Shown here: positions 1 to 8,655 of the stretch, one piece after another
How the letters are laid out: every line of letters begins with the position of its first letter
Numbering within the stretch: the first letter of the stretch is position 1
Source of the DNA: Halovenus aranensis
GTDB taxonomy: Archaea > Halobacteriota > Halobacteria > Halobacteriales > Haloarculaceae
DNA length: 64,000 nt
Direction: 5' to 3'
Assembly: GCF_900100385.1 (NCBI RefSeq)
Contig: NZ_FNFC01000015.1
Location: 1 to 64,000, forward strand
Program-made: the position numbers and the translations under genes
Notes under the pieces: generated by a model
Databases searched by the model: none
Seen by the model: the letters and a program-made list of their open reading frames with translations, nothing else
What the model was told of the DNA's origin: nothing

Positions 1-1
1 G

Positions 2-331
2 GCGCAGGGAGTCGTGCCGATTGCACCGTACAATCCACGCAATACGGACGACCCGCTGGACATCGATTACAGGGTCGAAGATCGCATCGACGAACACGCT
101 GAAGACATCAGCCTCAAGCAGTCAGTGCTCGACGAGACGTACGAACACCGGACGCAGGTGGAACGAACAAACGAAGCCTGCAAGGATTGCGGCCTCGGGC
201 ACGTCCTCGCCCGAGGCCGCGTCCACGCACGAACACAGGTGTTCGTGGCGCTTTGTCTCCGTGTGATCGTCGCAGTCACCAACTACGAACAGGGAGACAA
301 TCCCGGGCGAACGAAGCTCAAAACCCTGTGA
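2..331 (+). CDS. IS transposase, C-terminal fragment (cut by window start)
   Basis: The reading frame is open from base 2 to the TGA at 329-331, so the gene begins outside the window. The visible part holds the RxEDRIxEH region and then VERTNEACKDCGLG, where the glutamate followed by RTN fits the last acidic residue of a DDE catalytic triad. A hydrophobic, Cys-containing helix (VFVALCLRVIVAVTNYE) follows. This matches my memory of the C-termini of haloarchaeal DDE transposases, but I cannot name the IS family. I did not find a clear terminal inverted repeat after the stop. It may be a complete element whose body lies to the left, or a remnant. It marks the start of an A/T-richer accessory stretch. 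Confidence 0.7.
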   Translation, partial: AQGVVPIAPYNPRNTDDPLDIDYRVEDRIDEHAEDISLKQSVLDETYEHRTQVERTNEACKDCGLGHVLARGRVHARTQVFVALCLRVIVAVTNYEQGDNPGRTKLKTL

Positions 332-678
332 ACGATTCTATGACACGCTCGTGTTGTCCAACGAAACTACGTAGTCACTTGTCCGTGTTGTCCGGGTTGT
401 CCACGAACCCACTTGTCCATGTTGTCCACCGAAGACTTTGGGTGACGAACTCTCCTATACAACTCCTACCAGATATAGTATAATTTCTCTCATCTCTATC
501 TCTTCTGAAACGAATTTCATCGGATAATACCGGTCAGAAGACTTCGAGATACTCTTCTATCACTTCGCGTTCGTCGTCGCCACTCACCATACTGATAGTC
601 GTACTACCTATCATCCGCTTCCAAATCTTTAACCCTGCTTGCTCAGTTGAATTGAAATATCCTTTCGGTGGACGCCAT
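332..678. other. Intergenic region between transposase and R-M gene
   Basis: No convincing gene lies here. The left part carries a TTGTCC hexamer array (354-427). The middle is A/T-rich and pyrimidine-rich. On the minus strand a short acidic peptide (MVSGDDEREVIEEYLEVF, ending near 540) looks protein-like and could be the tail of a decayed gene, because its longer frame runs antisense into the R-M gene. A TATA-like run near 627-632 precedes the chosen ATG at 679. Confidence 0.5.
354..427 (+). repeat. Iteron-like array of TTGTCC hexamers
   Basis: TTGTCC occurs six times in one orientation, starting at 354, 379, 388, 397, 413 and 422. Three copies (379, 388, 397) and two copies (413, 422) are exactly 9 bases apart, so the unit is TTGTCC plus three variable bases, close to one helical turn. 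Such spacing is typical of sites bound side by side by a DNA-binding protein, such as iterons or a clustered operator. Position just upstream of an R-M gene and just after a transposase allows either a regulatory or a mobile-element role. Confidence 0.6.
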
Positions 679-3600
679 ATGCCCCCTGCTACAACCTCTA
701 CCTCACAGACAGAGTTCGTCCAAGAAGCGTTCGAGACGACCGTCGAAAATAAAGACGAAGTACAGTTTCTCGAAGCCATAGACGACGCTGTGTCCCGGCT
801 CCGCGAACAGATAGACGACGACACCCTCGAAAACATCCTGCGGGCCGACTCCGGGTCCTATCGACTCCGGGGCGGCATGACCCGCGACGGGCTTCAGCCC
901 GAACCCTTCACCCAACAGGCGGTTATCGAACCACTGCTTTCTGAGTTGGGCCATTCCTTCGATACCGAGGCTGGCGGCCTGTCCGGTGGTCGGACGATGG
1001 TCGCGGACTACACTGTCTCCCTGCGCGACTTCGACACGGATTCGACCCGGCTCCTTATCGAAGCCGAACCCATCAACAAGGCCCTCGACAGCCGTGAACA
1101 CGGTATCGGACAGGTCCGAGACTGGCTGAGCCAGCGTGAGTTCGAGTCGGACTTTGGGTTCGCCACAGACGGCCTTCGGTGGGCGTTCGTCCGGTATGAC
1201 CCTGACTCGTACAGCCATAACGTAATCGAAGAGGTTGACCTTCAGCCCGTCTTCCTCGCTCTCTTCGAGAATCAGGTCGGCGCACGGGAGCCTGTCGAGG
1301 AAGCCGTCTTCGACGCCGACCGCGAGCGTGTCGCCAGCCTTCTTCGCACCTTCGAGTTCGAGAACTTCGTTTCCATCGCCGTCGAGGCCCGTCAAGTAAT
1401 CAAGCGGACCCAAGAGGAAATCACCGACGAGTTCTACGACGACTACATTCGCTACGTCTTCGGTATTGTAGACGAGGACGAAGAGACACCACGCTCGTTG
1501 ATTGGCGACGGCGTGGTCAAACCTGACGGCGCGACCGAAGACGACGCCCGGCTGTTTGCCGTCGAGTTGATGAATCGCCTCGTGTTCATCAAGTTCCTCG
1601 AAGACAAGGAACTCGTTCACCCCGACCTTCTGCTGACACTCAAAGACGCCTACGAGGACGGGATGTACACCGGGTCGCTCTACGACGAGTTCGTCAAACC
1701 CCTGTTCTACGACGTGATGAACGAGAAGCCCGACCAGCGACCGCCGACGGTCCAAGACATTGAGGTGTTCGAGGACATTCCGTATCTGAACGGTGGGCTA
1801 TTCCGTCCGTCCCTCGGTGACGATGATTTCAATGAAGAGGACTTCGACGTGCGGAACTCGGTGATGAAATCCATTATCGACCTGCTTGAAGGCTATAGCT
1901 TCTCGGCAGGCGGCTCACCTACTGACCTCGACCCGAGTGTCCTCGGGAACGTCTTCGAGAAGACAGTCAACTACATCACCAGCGACAACGCGGATACGAA
2001 CAAGGAACTCGGTGCCTACTATACCCCAAGTGAAATTACACGTTTCTGCCGGAAGAGACGGTTCGCCCGGCACTGCTGGACCGCTTCGGTCGCGTGCTGG
2101 TCGAAGAGCGTGACTGGCCTGAGGCGGAAGTCGAGAACTACGATTCGGTGTACTCGCTTATCGAGGACCTGCCGGGTAATTGGGGCCTGATTAGCGCTCT
2201 GCTCGCAGAGGTAGACGAGTTCCGAGTCGTGGACCCTGCCTGTGGGAGTGGACACTTCCTCACGTCGGTTCTCGAAGAAATCGTCAACGTCCGCAAGGCG
2301 CTGTACGCGCAGAACGAGAACTACCCGCAGGAATACCGGCTGAAGAAGACGACGGTCCTGAACAACATCTACGGTGTGGACCTGATGGGACCTGCCGTCG
2401 AAATCGGAAAACTCCGGCTGTGGTTGTCCATCATATCGGAGTTGGACGAGGATGTAGTGGACGACCTCGACGACGACGAACTCGCCCTACCGAATATCGT
2501 CTTCAACCTGCGTGAAGGCAACAGCCTAATCGGGTACACTGGTTTCCCCGAGACGACTGACGACGGCGAATATACGCTCGGAAGTTTCACCGAAGACAGC
2601 GTTCGGGACCGCTATCAGGGTATCATAGACGAAATCGAGAAGCACGAGCAAGCGGTGGACACTGACGTTGCCGAAGACCACCGGCAGAAAGCGTTCGAGA
2701 AACTACGCGAAGCACGCGAGGACCTGATTAGCGATATTCACGCAGACTTCGTTGAGGCCGGTATCGAAGGGCTGAATCAGGAGACAGTCGCGGAAATGCA
2801 ACCGTTCAACTGGGTGCTTGAGTTCGCTGAAGTCTACGCAGATGGTGGGTTCGACGTGGTTGTGGGGAATCCGCCGTGGGACCGAATCACCCCCCTGCGT
2901 GATGATTTCTTCACTCGATTCGATTCCGAGTTCCGCACCCTGCTACCCGAAGCGAAGCAGGAGCGGCAGGAACAACTGATGGAAGACCCTGAAATCAGGG
3001 AAGGGTGGCAAGAGTACAAGCGTCAGGTCGAAATTCAAGCAGACTACTTCAATAACTCCGACGAGTACGAACTTCAGCGCCCAACGGTAGCAGGACGAAC
3101 AGCGGCCACCGAAAACGACCTGTCTGCCCTCTTCCTTGAACGGGTATTTCAGATTGCCCGTGACGATGGTTACGTGGCTCAAGTTCTTCCGGGTGCGATA
3201 TTCAATGGTTCGTCCACGAAGGACCTGCGGCTACACCTTCTTGATGAAGCCGAGATTAAATCACTCGTCACCTTCGAGAACAAGGGAATCTTTCCTGAAA
3301 TCGACAACCGCTACAACTTCGGTACCCTCGTTTTCGAGAACCGTGGAAGCACTGATGAACTGCGTGGTATCTTCCAACAGCATGACGTAGGAGTCTTACA
3401 GGAACTCGATGAACACGCTCTCTCAATTCCACGTCGTGTACTTCGGGAGTATTCGCCCGAAGCGGGGATTTTCCCGTACCTCGATTCGCAGGAAGAGGCC
3501 GATGTACTCAATGATATACTGTCACACCCACCCATCAGCAGGGACCTTGGTGATACGTGGCGCGTAGAACCCTACGCTGAACTTCACCGAGGAAGCGACG

Positions 3601-4526
3601 TGGACCGCTTCGTTGAATCGGAAGACGAGGGAGAGTACCCGGTTCTCGGCGGAAGCAACATCTACCAATTCATGTACGACCCGTCGTTCTTGGACGACTT
3701 GGAAGGGCCGAAGTTTTGGGGCGTACCAGAGGATGAAGACCCCGAGTTGAGCGCGAAAAAGCGGATTCGGGAGAAGAGCCTACCGAAACTCAAACGCGGG
3801 ATATACGACGCCTTCGATGGGTCTGGTTCGCAAGTCGGGTTCGTCAATGAATTGCTGGAAGAACGACGGGGTGAGCCGCTATCAGAGGACGACGTACTGC
3901 TTGATTGCACGGAATATCGTATCTCCTACCGCGACATTGCCCGTGCCAGCGACGAGCGCACGATGATTGCCTCGGTGCTACCGAAGGGGGTAGTGTGCCA
4001 CGACAAAGCCCCGACCCTTCGCCCGTACCGAATCGAACCTGAAGAGGACGACCTTGAGGAATCGACTCTACATGGTGCCTACGAACGTATCTACTCGGAC
4101 GAAGAACTGTTCGTCGCCGTCGGGTTGCTCAATAGCCTCCCGTTCGACTTCCTCATGCGGACGAAAATCGACTCGACTGTCGTCTTCTACAAACTCGAAG
4201 AGTCGCAGGCACCCCGCTTGACGACTGGTGACGAGTGGTTCGACTACATCTGGAAGCGTGCCGCTCGGTTGAACTGCTACGGCGACGAGTTCGAGGAAAT
4301 GCGCGACCGGCTCGGTGGTATCGAACCGGCGACCGACATGGACGAACGTCGGGAAGTTCAGGCTGAACTCGACGCCGCCGCGTTCCATGCCTACGGCCTC
4401 AACCGCGACCAGACTGCGTTCGTCCTTGAGGACTTCCATCGGGTTCAGAGTCCCCGTATCATGGACGAGGACTATTTCGAGTCGGTCTTGGACAAGTACG
4501 ACGCGTTGGCTGAATCGTCGTCCTAA
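679..4526 (+). pseudogene. Type IIG (PglX/Eco57I-like) restriction-methyltransferase, frameshifted
   Basis: Two overlapping frames (679-2190 and 2094-4526) encode one family protein of about 1,280 residues. The first frame carries an N-terminal nuclease-like domain with D110, E128-A-E130 and Q145, then a helical region ending in GAYYTPSEITRFC. Near 2048-2051 the frame must move by one base, after which the sequence continues as PEETVRPALLDRFGRVLVEERDW, giving the SAM-binding motif DPACGSGHFL and the NPPW catalytic motif of an N6-adenine methyltransferase, then a target-recognition region. Loss of one C after TTCTGC explains the shift. No long homopolymer is present, so ordinary slippage is not obvious. 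ATG 679 is preferred over an in-frame TTG at 652. The second frame could restart at GTG 2094 and give an 810-residue methyltransferase part. The enzyme would modify and cut invading DNA. A sequencing error is the main alternative. Confidence 0.75.
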
Positions 4527-4798
4527 TCAGAGCCGACTTCGGCACACTGTCTTGGCACCTGCGAGCCGACCACGCCAGTACACGGCCTCACAATCACCTC
4601 GTCGGCACCATCAGTAGGTAGCCCGATAGTACGACTTCCGCAGTCGCACATCACGCGTCGGATGACCCACCCATCGGCGTCGTAGTAGGTCGCGTAGACT
4701 ACCGCCATGTCGCCCGTCCTGATACCCCTATTACACCGGTCGCATATGTGGCCCACCTGTACGCCGTTCAGCGCCGCCGCAGGTGACGGTCGGGTCAT
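4523..4798 (-). CDS. Small putative zinc-binding protein
   Basis: This 91-residue protein has CDRC near residue 19 and CDC near residue 51, separated by an aromatic stretch (GDMAVVYATYYDADGW). The spacing suggests a treble-clef or ribbon zinc site. I do not recognise a named family with certainty. Its ATG overlaps the stop of the SWIM-domain gene by one base (TAATG), so the two are probably translated together. The 3' end overlaps the end of the R-M gene by four bases in convergent orientation. Its role is unknown. Confidence 0.65.
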   Translation of the reverse strand: MTRPSPAAALNGVQVGHICDRCNRGIRTGDMAVVYATYYDADGWVIRRVMCDCGSRTIGLPTDGADEVIVRPCTGVVGSQVPRQCAEVGSD

Positions 4799-5289
4799 TA
4801 GCCCCCACCCGTCGCGTTAGGGTTCGGCGTCTCGAACCCATCCCGGTAGCAGGGCCAGCAGGCGAGGTCTTCGAAGAGCGGGCTACAGTCGCAATCTTCG
4901 GGACGGTCGTCGTCGCGGTCGTCACCACCGAACTCTTCGAGGGTCACACCACCGTCAGTGGCGGCGACCTTCGGCGTTTCTTCGATGTGTTCACCGAGTT
5001 GGGCGTCTACCTCGTCGGCGTCAACCCACGCGGGGATAGCCCACTGACCGGTGGCGAATCGAACTCTGCGCTCATGCTTACAGAGTTCGCCGTCTTCGAG
5101 GTTGTACTGCTTGTCCGGACACGTACAGCGCCCTTCACGGGCGTCCACACGGTACTCTGACCCGCTCTGCGTCGTCACAGAGTACACGTCGCCCCCGAGT
5201 GGAAGCGTAGTCATGTACTCGGTGAGCGCTCGCACGTCGCGCTGTTCGAGGTCGTTACTCTCATGCCTCTCGGCAGACGTAGTTTGCAT
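4798..5289 (-). CDS. SWIM zinc-finger domain protein
   Basis: The 163-residue protein contains C55-x-C57 and C70-K-H72, the CxC...CxH pattern of a SWIM zinc finger, which usually binds DNA or protein partners. The flanks are acidic, and the C-terminus adds four more cysteines (CDCSPLFEDLACWPC), a possible second metal site. The start at 5289 is chosen because AGGAG lies eight bases upstream, inside the loop of a hairpin. A longer start at 5313 would run through that hairpin. It forms an operon with the overlapping small zinc protein. Similar small SWIM proteins are common on haloarchaeal plasmids and islands, with no known function. Confidence 0.8.
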   Translation of the reverse strand: MQTTSAERHESNDLEQRDVRALTEYMTTLPLGGDVYSVTTQSGSEYRVDAREGRCTCPDKQYNLEDGELCKHERRVRFATGQWAIPAWVDADEVDAQLGEHIEETPKVAATDGGVTLEEFGGDDRDDDRPEDCDCSPLFEDLACWPCYRDGFETPNPNATGGG

Positions 5290-5290
5290 T

Positions 5291-5335
5291 GGTCTTCGCT
5301 CCTGAAGACCCACTGCCTGCCTGTCTTCAGCAGGC
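5291..5335 (-). promoter_or_regulatory. Leader with mutually exclusive hairpins over the ribosome site
   Basis: Read on the minus strand, the leader of the SWIM gene has three linked elements. GGTCTTC (5304-5310 region) pairs perfectly with GAAGACC (5291-5297), and the six-base loop is AGGAGC, which holds the Shine-Dalgarno sequence. The same GTCTTCAG can instead pair over eight bases with CTGAAGAC at 5323-5330. A third helix joins GCCTGC and GCAGGC (5315-5320 with 5330-5335) and would lock up the alternative partner. This geometry resembles a translational switch. I see no known riboswitch class. Confidence 0.5.
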
Positions 5336-5660
5336 GGGCTTTTCCGGAAATCACCCCGAAGAGACAGTGAGCCTACTCTATACTACGTTCCATAATCTTA
5401 TTATTGTTACGCATTTATAAGAGTATATTGATTACCATAGAGGATTAGAACGGACTCATACAGCCGCACAGCGCCGCAGAGCGCACGTCAGAATTGACGG
5501 CCCAACACACTCGCTTCGGTGGCGACCGCGCTCACGCCGCCAGCAGGCGGGTATATGGCTCTGCTGACGGTAGGTCGAACCCCGAAACAGAGGGTAGACG
5601 GCCCAACACTATCGTTCATTGCGGAATAGGGAATGAGAATACGAGAGAAAATCGGCGTCG
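5336..5660. other. Gene-poor A/T-rich spacer with a short direct repeat
   Basis: No credible gene is visible. The part from about 5,380 to 5,460 is A/T-rich and may hold the promoter for the SWIM operon. GACGGCCCAACAC occurs at 5496-5508 and again at 5597-5609 in the same orientation, 101 bases apart. Short frames here show no protein-like composition. Confidence 0.5.
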
Positions 5661-6062
5661 TCAGCGAATGCGAGCGTACAGGATTGCGCTCCCGAACTGA
5701 ACGCCGACCGTTATCAAGAACGCCGCGATACTCGCGGTCGTATTTCCGACCTGTGACAGTCCGAGTTCGTAGACGCCCAAGAAGACGACAACCGTGACTA
5801 CCCCGAACAAGAGCGTCCACATGACCGCGTACATCGGCCTGTACTCGACCGGCCAGTAGTCGTCATAGGCAAAGGCCATGTCCATGAGACTCAATGAGAG
5901 CAGGAACTCGGCACCAAAATCGGCTGATACAGGAAGTGGACTACTGTCGAGCGACACCAGCATGAACGCCACCAACGCCAGTCCAATCGCTGTTACCGTC
6001 ACCCACTGGTTGTCTGTCAGGTCAGCACGCAATTGATTGCGAAGGGACGGGGACTCGGGCAT
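5661..6062 (-). CDS. Hypothetical multi-pass membrane protein
   Basis: This 133-residue protein has four hydrophobic stretches: about residues 20-38, 50-63, 80-100 and 108-130. The N-terminus (MPESPSLRNQLRADLTDNQW) is polar and likely cytoplasmic. I see no catalytic motif and do not recognise the family. It stands alone on the minus strand, divergent from the small membrane genes at 6,164. The surroundings are accessory in character, so it may be part of the island. Confidence 0.7.
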   Translation of the reverse strand: MPESPSLRNQLRADLTDNQWVTVTAIGLALVAFMLVSLDSSPLPVSADFGAEFLLSLSLMDMAFAYDDYWPVEYRPMYAVMWTLLFGVVTVVVFLGVYELGLSQVGNTTASIAAFLITVGVQFGSAILYARIR

Positions 6063-6163
6063 GAAGACGTGTAAGAAGCGTTGTGTAAAAAAGCGCGTGG
6101 GACAGTTTCAGGGTTCACAACTTGCCCCCGGAATTACATTTTATCGGGATGTTAGACACACGT

Positions 6164-6376
6164 ATGCCCGGCGCAGGTCGTTCAGAGTCAGCGGTAATCA
6201 GAACCATCGGTTACAGCGTCGCAGTGGTCGCTGTCGGCGGTTATCTTCTCTTTGGGTGGTCGTTCGACGGTGACAGTGCCATCGTCCCGACAGCCATCGG
6301 TGTTATCGTCGCGGCTTCGGCAATCGGGTGGACACTGTATCGCCGCGTATTTTCAGACGGGGGGTTGTTACAGTGA
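6164..6376 (+). CDS. Small two-helix membrane protein
   Basis: The 70-residue product has two hydrophobic segments (IGYSVAVVAVGGYLLFGW and AIVPTAIGVIVAASAIGWTLY) joined by a short acidic loop. The ATG at 6164 is preferred because a TATA-like TTTTATC lies about 25 bases upstream, which would give a leaderless message. In-frame starts at 6122 and 6149 are possible. The stop overlaps the GTG of the next gene (GTGA), so the pair is an operon. Function is unknown. Confidence 0.6.
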   Translation: MPGAGRSESAVIRTIGYSVAVVAVGGYLLFGWSFDGDSAIVPTAIGVIVAASAIGWTLYRRVFSDGGLLQ

Positions 6377-6573
6377 CCGGATTATCCAGAGACGAGACTG
6401 CGAGTATCGTAATTATCGGCGTCACTGTCGCAGTGTTCGCTTGGTATCGGGCGGGGATGACTGGAATCCAACGATGGACTAACGCTACTATCGCATTTCT
6501 CGTGAGTATTGCCTTTGCAACGGCTGTCACCGCCATTCTAAAACGGTGGAATCCTGTCTGGTATCGCTCGTAG
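6373..6573 (+). CDS. Small two-helix membrane protein
   Basis: The 66-residue product carries hydrophobic segments IVIIGVTVAVFAWY and ATIAFLVSIAFATAVTAIL, then a basic aromatic tail (KRWNPVWYRS). The GTG start at 6373 overlaps the stop of the preceding membrane gene, which implies coupled translation and perhaps a two-subunit complex. A longer in-frame start at 6328 would overlap the upstream gene strongly and adds a non-hydrophobic leader, so I rejected it. No family was recognised. Confidence 0.55.
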   Translation: MTGLSRDETASIVIIGVTVAVFAWYRAGMTGIQRWTNATIAFLVSIAFATAVTAILKRWNPVWYRS

Positions 6574-6742
6574 GCATATTGAACACCGAGGGTATGGCTG
6601 ACCCCGGAAATCAGGTAGAGCGGTCGAAAATTCCGCTCATGGCCGGATGAATAGGCGACCGGCGTTACTCGCCGGTATCCGGTTCTCATGCTACCGTTCG
6701 CGGGAGAGAAGATACAAACCCGACGCGTCCTACAATCCGGAT

Positions 6743-6952
6743 ATGGCCGAAAAGAATGTCGGTGGCCGCGACCGACTCGCTCGCGCACTACTCGCCGTCC
6801 TGTTGACCGTCGTCGCCATTAGCACGCTCCGGAAGGGAAAGAGCAAGACTGGATTGCTGGCCCTCGTTGGGGCACTCGGATTCGGGTTCAATGCGACGAC
6901 GTGTTTCTGTGGGCTGAATCAGGCGCTCGGTATCGACACCACCGACGGGTAG
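6743..6952 (+). CDS. DUF2892 (YgaP-like) small membrane protein
   Basis: The 69-residue protein MAEKNVGGRDRLARALLAVL... has the N-terminal NxGxxDRxxR pattern and two hydrophobic stretches of the DUF2892 or YgaP transmembrane family. A CFCGL segment sits near the C-terminus. In bacteria this domain often accompanies rhodanese domains, but no rhodanese is adjacent here. The ATG at 6743 follows a TATA-like GATACAAAC at about 6,711, which fits a short leader. It is probably an independent transcript. Function in haloarchaea is not established. Confidence 0.75.
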   Translation: MAEKNVGGRDRLARALLAVLLTVVAISTLRKGKSKTGLLALVGALGFGFNATTCFCGLNQALGIDTTDG

Positions 6953-7128
6953 GCCCTACGCTGTGGGCCATTACTGATTCCGACAGACAGGAAAGTGAAT
7001 AACCGAGCCTGCGATAGAACACCTGACGAGTTCTGGTTCAACAATAGCCGAAATCACCCGGTGAATAAGCGGGTCAAGTGAATACCGTCTTCATAACCGT
7101 TTTCTGATTAGGTCATGATTTCAATGTC

Positions 7129-7224
7129 ATGGAATCGAAAGATTATGTGATTTTATTCGTACTGGACGTGATTGCAACTGTTGTTGGAATCTTTGTTTAC
7201 ATTGGTATTGGCGGCTCATTCTAA
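7129..7224 (+). CDS. Possible 31-residue single-span membrane peptide
   Basis: The frame MESKDYVILFVLDVIATVVG... ends in GGSF and consists of a short charged head and one hydrophobic helix of about 20 residues. It has an ATG start and a TAA stop. It is too short to be sure of: chance frames of this size are common, but the charged head followed by an uninterrupted membrane helix is unusual for noise in an A/T-rich gap. Two neighbouring genes also encode small membrane proteins. Confidence 0.35.
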   Translation: MESKDYVILFVLDVIATVVGIFVYIGIGGSF

Positions 7225-7294
7225 TGAGTGTCTTACCTGTCAAATATTTAGTAATGACCGGCACGGGATTGGAACCGTTTTCATAATACGCGCT

Positions 7295-7338
7295 ATTAAC
7301 CAACAGGCGGCCCAATGAGCGTTCGTATGTTGGTTAAT
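7295..7338. repeat. 11-base perfect inverted repeat
   Basis: ATTAACCAACA at 7295-7305 is exactly complementary to TGTTGGTTAAT at 7328-7338, with a 22-base loop. It lies between the tiny membrane frame and the 3' end of the coiled-coil gene at 7376. It could be a transcription-end hairpin for either side or a protein-binding site. No T-run follows. Confidence 0.45.
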
Positions 7339-7375
7339 GCCGATACCTCGAAGACAGCCTGAACGAAGACCGCAA

Positions 7376-8365
7376 TCAACCACCTGAAGCCGACTCGTGG
7401 AACGACCGACCGGTTCGGAACTCGGTCAGTTCGTCAATCCGCTCTTCAAGTTCCTCGATTTCCTCACGTAGTTCGTCGGCTTCTTCGCCTTCGGTCGCCG
7501 CGAGTTGGTCTTTGAGTCCCTGTAGGCGCGTCTCTTTCTGGTCTTCGTCTACGTCCGCCTTTCTGACGTACTCGCTCTCTTCGACTTCGTACACGTCGGT
7601 TTCGGAAATCTCGGTCACATCAAGCGCTTCGTCTACCTTGCTGGAATCGACGGTCGTCAACCGTTCCCGTTCAATCCCGGCGGCCTCAAACGCGTTCAAC
7701 ACCAACTCGTCGTCTTTGAGCGACCGGTTCCGACGACTCGTCCGCTGGACAGACCCGAACTGGCCGGACACCGGCTGGTCGTGGTGAAGCCTGTCGAGAA
7801 GGACAGCCCGAATGTCTTTCCGTAAGTCGTTAGCGTTGCGCTGTACGTCCGACAGCAGGGTGTAGAGGTTGACCAGCCCCGGCGTCTCTACATCTTCGAG
7901 CGTGGTCACGTCGTGGCGTTCGAGGGCGTCGATAAGCAACAGAGCGTCACTGTAGACGGCTACATCGGGTTCCTCGCGCTCTTCGTCGGCGTCGTCGGTG
8001 TCCCCTTGCGCCTCAACCAACGGCGAGCCTGTTGACTGGTCGCTCTCTGTCAGCGTTCCTTCCCGGTCGTCCACCTCGAAGCGCGGGTGTAGGGACAAGA
8101 CAGTTGCATACGGCTCGGCGTCCGGTGGGAGTCGGTCTAACTCGAACTCGCCACGCGAGTCTTGGATACGACGGTGAAGCGTCTCGAACTGGTCGCGCTG
8201 AAGGGGTATCGTCTCGTCGTCGTCGCGGTACTCGATAAGCACCCGATGTTCCTGAACGTCGGTCACGCGAAACGCCTTACGCGAGAGGGGGGTGACGAGG
8301 GTCGCGTCCGAAGGGAGTTCTTCGATGTTGTCGAGAAGGTTGTTCCATGTCGTGCCGAAGGCCAT
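7376..8365 (-). CDS. Hypothetical protein with C-terminal coiled coil
   Basis: The 329-residue protein begins MAFGTTWNNLLDNIEELPSD. The ATG at 8365 is preferred over a frame extending to 8446 because the extra N-terminus is Arg/Cys-rich and unlike the acidic remainder. A globular N-terminal part (about residues 1-70) is followed by an acidic linker, then a helical middle, and a heptad-like coiled coil near residues 285-320 (ELREEIEELEERIDEL). I have seen similar N-termini in haloarchaeal hypothetical proteins but no function is known. No catalytic motif is visible. It lies at the right edge of the accessory stretch. Confidence 0.7.
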   Translation of the reverse strand: MAFGTTWNNLLDNIEELPSDATLVTPLSRKAFRVTDVQEHRVLIEYRDDDETIPLQRDQFETLHRRIQDSRGEFELDRLPPDAEPYATVLSLHPRFEVDDREGTLTESDQSTGSPLVEAQGDTDDADEEREEPDVAVYSDALLLIDALERHDVTTLEDVETPGLVNLYTLLSDVQRNANDLRKDIRAVLLDRLHHDQPVSGQFGSVQRTSRRNRSLKDDELVLNAFEAAGIERERLTTVDSSKVDEALDVTEISETDVYEVEESEYVRKADVDEDQKETRLQGLKDQLAATEGEEADELREEIEELEERIDELTEFRTGRSFHESASGG

Positions 8366-8655
8366 GCAAGCGGGTACGGAGAGACGAGGTAAATGCTTCA
8401 GGTGCCGTCCACAAAACAGCCGACACTCTCGTCTAATCCGGCGCAATTCCCTTTTCGTATATTCTGGTAGCGCCTACAAACAGACGTATATAGCGCTATA
8501 CCTCCTGAATCATTCCTAAATAGGGGAAGACTGAAAGGTCTACAGACAATACACTAAAATGAACCAGCAGACAGTGGACACCCGGTTACACGCCGTGTAG
8601 GACAACAATAGAGGGGGTCGAGAAACGGGCGAAATACCCGAAAACTCTCACGGCC

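Larger units (their letters stand above)
6953..7375. other. Long intergenic stretch with a tiny frame and an inverted repeat
   Basis: The 423 bases hold no gene of normal size. They contain a 31-codon hydrophobic frame (7129-7224) and an 11-base perfect inverted repeat (7295-7305 with 7328-7338). The rest is A/T-richer than the chromosome average and shows nothing else I can support. Confidence 0.5.

Noticed and set aside
534-836. A 100-codon minus-strand frame overlapping the R-M gene start
   Set aside because: Most of it is antisense to the R-M gene. Only its last 18 codons look protein-like, and that is noted with the intergenic region.
703-1755. A 350-codon open frame on the minus strand
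   Set aside because: It is antisense to the nuclease half of the R-M gene, which has family motifs; the antisense protein is Val- and Leu-rich with no motif and is a mirror of codon use.
5311-5345. A hairpin followed by TTTT read as a plus-strand terminator
   Set aside because: No plus-strand gene ends nearby, and the hairpin lies in the leader of the minus-strand SWIM gene, where alternative pairing is a better explanation.
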